Of a stretch of DNA of 33,955 nt, positions 31,732 to 33,955 are shown piece by piece. The translations under genes and the position numbers were made by a program. This DNA comes from JAZRYE01 sp045600585 (GTDB taxonomy: Bacteria; Bacillota_I; Bacilli_A; RFN20; CAG-826). The notes under the pieces were generated by a model. The model was not told where the DNA came from and did not search any database. It worked only from the letters and a program-made list of their open reading frames with translations. Numbering within the stretch: the stretch's first letter is position 1; each line of letters begins with the position of its first letter. The stretch is from assembly GCA_045600585.1 (NCBI GenBank), contig JAZRYE010000026.1, positions 1-33,955 on the forward strand, given 5' to 3'.

Positions 31732-32238
31732 TATTCTTTCCATTATTGGAGTGACTTCAATTATATTTTTACTTTTATCAAGATGGTTTTTATCTAAAAT
31801 TGTTTTTGGTCTAACGCAGTATTTAGCATCAATAAAACCAATAGTACATTCTCCATTAGTAGTTGCAATAGTACATGAGATTTTGCCTTTTTCAAATTTT
31901 TCTTGGAATAATAATTTTTGTTCAAATACAGAATCAAAATTAATAAGATGTTTAAGCTTTTGCCTGACAAAACCTTTTATTTCTTTTGCCGAATCACAAT
32001 CAAAATCATCTTCCACAATAGACTCATTAAAACATCTATTAAAAAACTCTTCGGCATTTAGATTAGTTTTTACACCAGTTAGATGTAGAAAATTAGTCTT
32101 ATAAAATCTCAAAATATATTTGTCTGAAACAACAAAAAGATTTGAAGAAACAGTTATTTTTACATTTAACAATTTTGAATAACTTTTTGCTGCTTCAACT
32201 AATTGATTTCTAACTTTTGTCTTAAATGAGATCTGCAT
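31726..32238 (-). CDS. PBECR4-like nuclease-domain protein
   Basis: The protein of about 170 residues has YILRFYKTNFLHLTGVKTNL, then AEEFFNRCFNES, and near the end GECTIGFIDAKYCVRPKTILDKN. This order resembles PBECR4, one of the phage-encoded barnase/EndoU/colicin/RelE-like nuclease domains described in polyvalent proteins; the match is from memory of the pattern. The ATG at 32236-32238 lacks a clear ribosome binding site; a GTG 12 codons upstream is no better. A structured leader with a strong promoter precedes it. A toxin or host-takeover role is possible. Confidence 0.65.
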   Translation of the reverse strand: MQISFKTKVRNQLVEAAKSYSKLLNVKITVSSNLFVVSDKYILRFYKTNFLHLTGVKTNLNAEEFFNRCFNESIVEDDFDCDSAKEIKGFVRQKLKHLINFDSVFEQKLLFQEKFEKGKISCTIATTNGECTIGFIDAKYCVRPKTILDKNHLDKSKNIIEVTPIMERIY

Positions 32239-32345
32239 ATGCAATAAAAAAAGCGTTTTAAGGTGCGCCACCACGACTTGGACAGGTTTAAGGTCTCTGG
32301 CCCGACAAATTGGGTGGTCTTTTTATGTCTCCCATCCCTCTTGAC
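32239..32345 (-). promoter_or_regulatory. Structured leader with possible attenuator before the PBECR4-like gene
   Basis: The transcribed leader contains CCACC/GGTGG closing a GC-rich segment (about 32264-32320) with GTCGGGCCAGAGACC and CCTGTCCAAGTC inside. It then has GCG...CGC followed by TTTTTTT about 20 bases before the ATG. The composition differs sharply from the AT-rich surroundings. It may be a conditional terminator or an RNA antitoxin-like leader. On the plus strand the same stem is followed by CTTTTTATG, so rightward termination is also possible. Confidence 0.5.
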
Positions 32346-32351
32346 ACTTAG

Positions 32352-32380
32352 ATTATAACAAAGCAATAAAAAAGATGCAA
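32352..32380 (-). promoter_or_regulatory. Promoter of the PBECR4-like gene
   Basis: On the minus strand TTGCAT (32375-32380) and TATAAT (32352-32357) are exactly 17 bases apart, the best promoter match in the accessory region. The -35 lies inside the terminator stem of the upstream gene. Confidence 0.75.
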
Positions 32381-32392
32381 TTAAATGCATCT
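32373..32392 (-). terminator. Terminator of the lipoprotein/XRE pair
   Basis: AGATGCA, six-base loop, TGCATCT, followed on the minus strand by TTTTTTATTG. Confidence 0.85.
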
Positions 32393-32410
32393 CTAAAATT
32401 CAATTCAAAA

Positions 32411-32503
32411 CGTTAGATACTCATTGCATTAAATTTATAATGCAATAGATACCAATTAGAAAGAACACTAAAGTAAAACTTTTTACCCTAAAAATGGGGT
32501 GCA
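32411..32503 (+). repeat. Left copy of a composite direct repeat
   Basis: CGTTAGATACTCATTGCA starts at 32411, TGCAATAGATACCAAT at 32441, and AAAAATGGGGTGCA at 32490. A related set in the same order and strand begins at 33681, with the first two parts again 30 bases apart. The two copies bracket the lipoprotein/XRE gene pair. Confidence 0.75.
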
Positions 32504-32522
32504 GGCAACTAAAGTGATACTC

Positions 32523-33155
32523 CTATTCCCTAATATTCATTTGAAAACCAGGCGCACTTACAATAGAGATCGTTGTTGCAAACGAAATAAAGAAAAGCGC
32601 TAGCGAAGCAAAAAACACAACAATTGAACATAATCTAATTATCTTTAATGATCTCTTGTTTAAATTCAAAAATGATAATAGAGAAAGAATTATAGAAAGC
32701 AACAAGAGCGCAATGTTGATAACCGAAATTGGATTCCCTACCCTCAAGGTTGCACCAATAATTGATGCATAGCCTGTTACATGAGCAGGTGTTGGGTTGT
32801 CAGGATAAGATACTACAGAATAGTCATAGCTACTATATTGATAAAAAGGAATAACTGATAGCAAGAGTAAAATAACACTTATTGAAGCAAAACAAATATT
32901 TAGAATCATCCAAAACTTCTGGTTTGTTTTAAATGATTTTTCCACTATTTCGTTCTTTTCTTTATTAGATAATAAATCTTCAACCTTCACATTAAGAGCG
33001 ATAGCTATCTTCTCTAAGTTTTCTTGAGTAGGAAAAGCACTGCCACTTTCATACTTGGTTATAAGTGTTCTAGAGACATATATCGTACTAGCAAGATCTT
33101 CTTGCGATAATCCCACTTCTTTGCGGTATTTCTTTATTTTCTCGTTTAGCTCCAT
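32523..33155 (-). CDS. Membrane-bound XRE-family regulator
   Basis: The 210-residue protein starts with a helix-turn-helix of the Cro/C1 type (KKYRKEVGLSQEDLASTIYVSRTLITKYESG, ending with VKVEDLLS near residue 60). Then come three hydrophobic stretches: about 78-98, 143-165 and 176-203. DNA binding coupled to membrane helices is a known arrangement in Firmicutes for sensing envelope or phage signals. The ATG (33153-33155) has TAGGA upstream. It overlaps the stop of the lipoprotein gene by ten bases, so the two are translationally coupled. A terminator follows. Confidence 0.85.
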   Translation of the reverse strand: MELNEKIKKYRKEVGLSQEDLASTIYVSRTLITKYESGSAFPTQENLEKIAIALNVKVEDLLSNKEKNEIVEKSFKTNQKFWMILNICFASISVILLLLSVIPFYQYSSYDYSVVSYPDNPTPAHVTGYASIIGATLRVGNPISVINIALLLLSIILSLLSFLNLNKRSLKIIRLCSIVVFFASLALFFISFATTISIVSAPGFQMNIRE

Positions 33156-33589
33156 TTTGTTATTCCTATTATAAACCAATTTGGCATGACATATTTACTT
33201 CTAAAACATTTTCCTTCTTCACTAGAATATGTATACATATAGTGACTTTTATGACTGATATAAAATAGTTCACTATACCACATATCATATGGATGGAAAT
33301 TTTCAGCACTTATTCTAATGCAAATAGCATCGTCTTTAGCTTCGCTCCGTGGCCAAGCATTAAAAAATTCTTCATCGATATCAAAATTAACAAAAACATA
33401 ACCACAATCTAAATAAGAATAATATTTTTCATCCACTATCCACGCCAAGCTTTGACAAACGCTAGAACTCACTTGCATTTGCGTTATATTTGACACTTCA
33501 AAACCCGCAACTTCTTTGAAAGAATAGGTTTGTTGATTACAGCTTGTTAGAAGTAACAATAAAGCTAAAAGAAATGGCATCTTTTTCAT
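33146..33589 (-). CDS. Small lipoprotein coupled to the XRE regulator
   Basis: The 147-residue protein has a typical lipoprotein signal (MKKMPFLLALLLLLTSC, Cys-17), then a mature part rich in Tyr, Phe and Ser (YYSYLDCGYVFVNFDIDEEF, FHPYDMWYSELFYISHKSHY). No family is recognised. It would sit on the outer face of the membrane. Since its gene ends inside the start of the membrane-bound XRE regulator, a sensor-regulator or immunity pair is conceivable. The ATG has only a weak ribosome binding site. Confidence 0.75.
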   Translation of the reverse strand: MKKMPFLLALLLLLTSCNQQTYSFKEVAGFEVSNITQMQVSSSVCQSLAWIVDEKYYSYLDCGYVFVNFDIDEEFFNAWPRSEAKDDAICIRISAENFHPYDMWYSELFYISHKSHYMYTYSSEEGKCFRSKYVMPNWFIIGITKWS

Positions 33590-33680
33590 GTTTTAATAAT
33601 AAGTCAAATAATGAAAAAACACTATGTGAATTGATGTGAATTCTATAATTAACATTATTTATTGCTATAAAAAGCGAAAG

Positions 33681-33740
33681 CGTTAGATACTAATCGCAAA
33701 AAGTGCCTAATGCATTAGATACTAATAAAAATGAGGTGCA
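33681..33740 (+). repeat. Right copy of the composite direct repeat
   Basis: CGTTAGATACTAATCGCA at 33681 matches the left copy in 16 of 18 bases. TGCATTAGATACTAAT at 33711 matches in 14 of 16, and AAAAATGAGGTGCA at 33727 in 13 of 14. It lies about 140-200 bases before a rightward ORF start at the window edge. Confidence 0.75.
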
Positions 33741-33878
33741 CTCAATACACTCAATAAATGATACAGTAAGCCAAAAATCGCATATTTTTGTGACTTTTTG
33801 CCTATTTTTAAGAAGAACAAAATCGAAATAAATTTCGACTATAACTCGGATTAATTCTCCGAGTTTTATAATATATGT
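33741..33878 (+). other. Hairpin-rich leader before the right-edge ORF
   Basis: TCGAAAT, two bases, ATTTCGA is one perfect stem (about 33821-33836). AACTCGG with CCGAGTT (about 33842-33865) is another, followed by TTTATAAT. A stem before a transposase start is common in insertion sequences as a block to read-in transcription. TATAAT at 33867-33872 is too near the ATG for a normal leader. Confidence 0.45.
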
Positions 33879-33955
33879 ATGTTTAGAAACTCTGACTTAA
33901 GAATAAATAGATATTTCATACAGTTTAAAGACGATATTAACGAAGCGAAAAAACA
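33879..33955 (+). CDS. 5' end of an ORF, possibly a transposase, cut by the window edge
   Basis: The frame from the ATG at 33879 stays open for 25 codons to the end (MFRNSDLRINRYFIQFKDD...). The basic start, the repeats upstream and the hairpin before it suggest an insertion-sequence transposase. The residues seen are too few to name a family, and no clear ribosome binding site is present. Confidence 0.4.
   Translation, partial: MFRNSDLRINRYFIQFKDDINEAKK

Noticed and set aside
31567..31797. Plus-strand frame of 76 codons across the terminator and the 15-base repeats
   Set aside because: It runs through a hairpin and the repeats and into the antisense of a better gene; no ribosome binding site.
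32199..32390. Minus-strand frame of 63 codons over the PBECR4 leader
   Set aside because: It covers the promoter, leader stem and gene start in another frame and looks like a shadow of structured DNA.

Overview
The window reads as a chromosome segment of a low-GC, Gram-positive anaerobe of the Bacilli/Mollicutes side of the Firmicutes; an uncultured gut lineage such as RF39 is my inference. Supporting signs are the low GC content, strong AGGAGG ribosome binding sites, a Val-type T-box, an L21 leader, an L27 with the cleavable Firmicute N-terminus next to its Prp protease, tig followed directly by lon with no clpX between them, and a rubredoxin-type flavoprotein. The standard code applies: Trp is TGG throughout and TGA terminates genes.

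Core block, 1-14253, all on the minus strand. In transcription order: a helical-repeat protein (DUF3196-like), tig, lon, engB, a T-box with valS, a 60-residue peptide with a bacteriocin-like leader, radC, an L21 leader, rplU-prp-rpmA, a polyprenyl-phosphate glycosyltransferase, obg, a 31-residue membrane peptide, ruvA and ruvB. Terminators lie after ruvB, rpmA and the helical-repeat gene. The first bases hold the start of another minus-strand gene.

Metabolic and envelope block, 14574-26372. A plus-strand FAD dehydrogenase converges on a minus-strand run: FocA/NirC-type channel, DUF1846 protein, high-molecular-weight rubredoxin and metallophosphoesterase lipoprotein. Next come a flavin-reductase-like protein, an ABC-2 exporter with a membrane partner, and a YdjG/YdjI-like zinc-ribbon and SPFH pair.

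Decay and accessory zone, 26423-33955. It opens with a GH125 alpha-mannosidase broken by two in-frame stops and a frameshifted membrane-protein remnant. Then comes an ECF sigma factor coupled to a membrane-anchored serpin, with a divergent 20-residue peptide gene that has its own -10 element, ribosome binding site and terminator. The last 3.5 kb hold a DUF4314-like/PemK-like gene pair (the first frameshifted in an A-run), an unidentified structured RNA of about 315 nt, a PBECR4-like gene behind a structured leader, and a lipoprotein/membrane-XRE pair between related direct repeats. The window ends in the start of a plus-strand ORF that may be a transposase.

The best candidates for something undescribed are the sigma-serpin-micropeptide locus, the structured RNA, the 60-residue leader peptide, and the repeat-bounded lipoprotein/XRE module.
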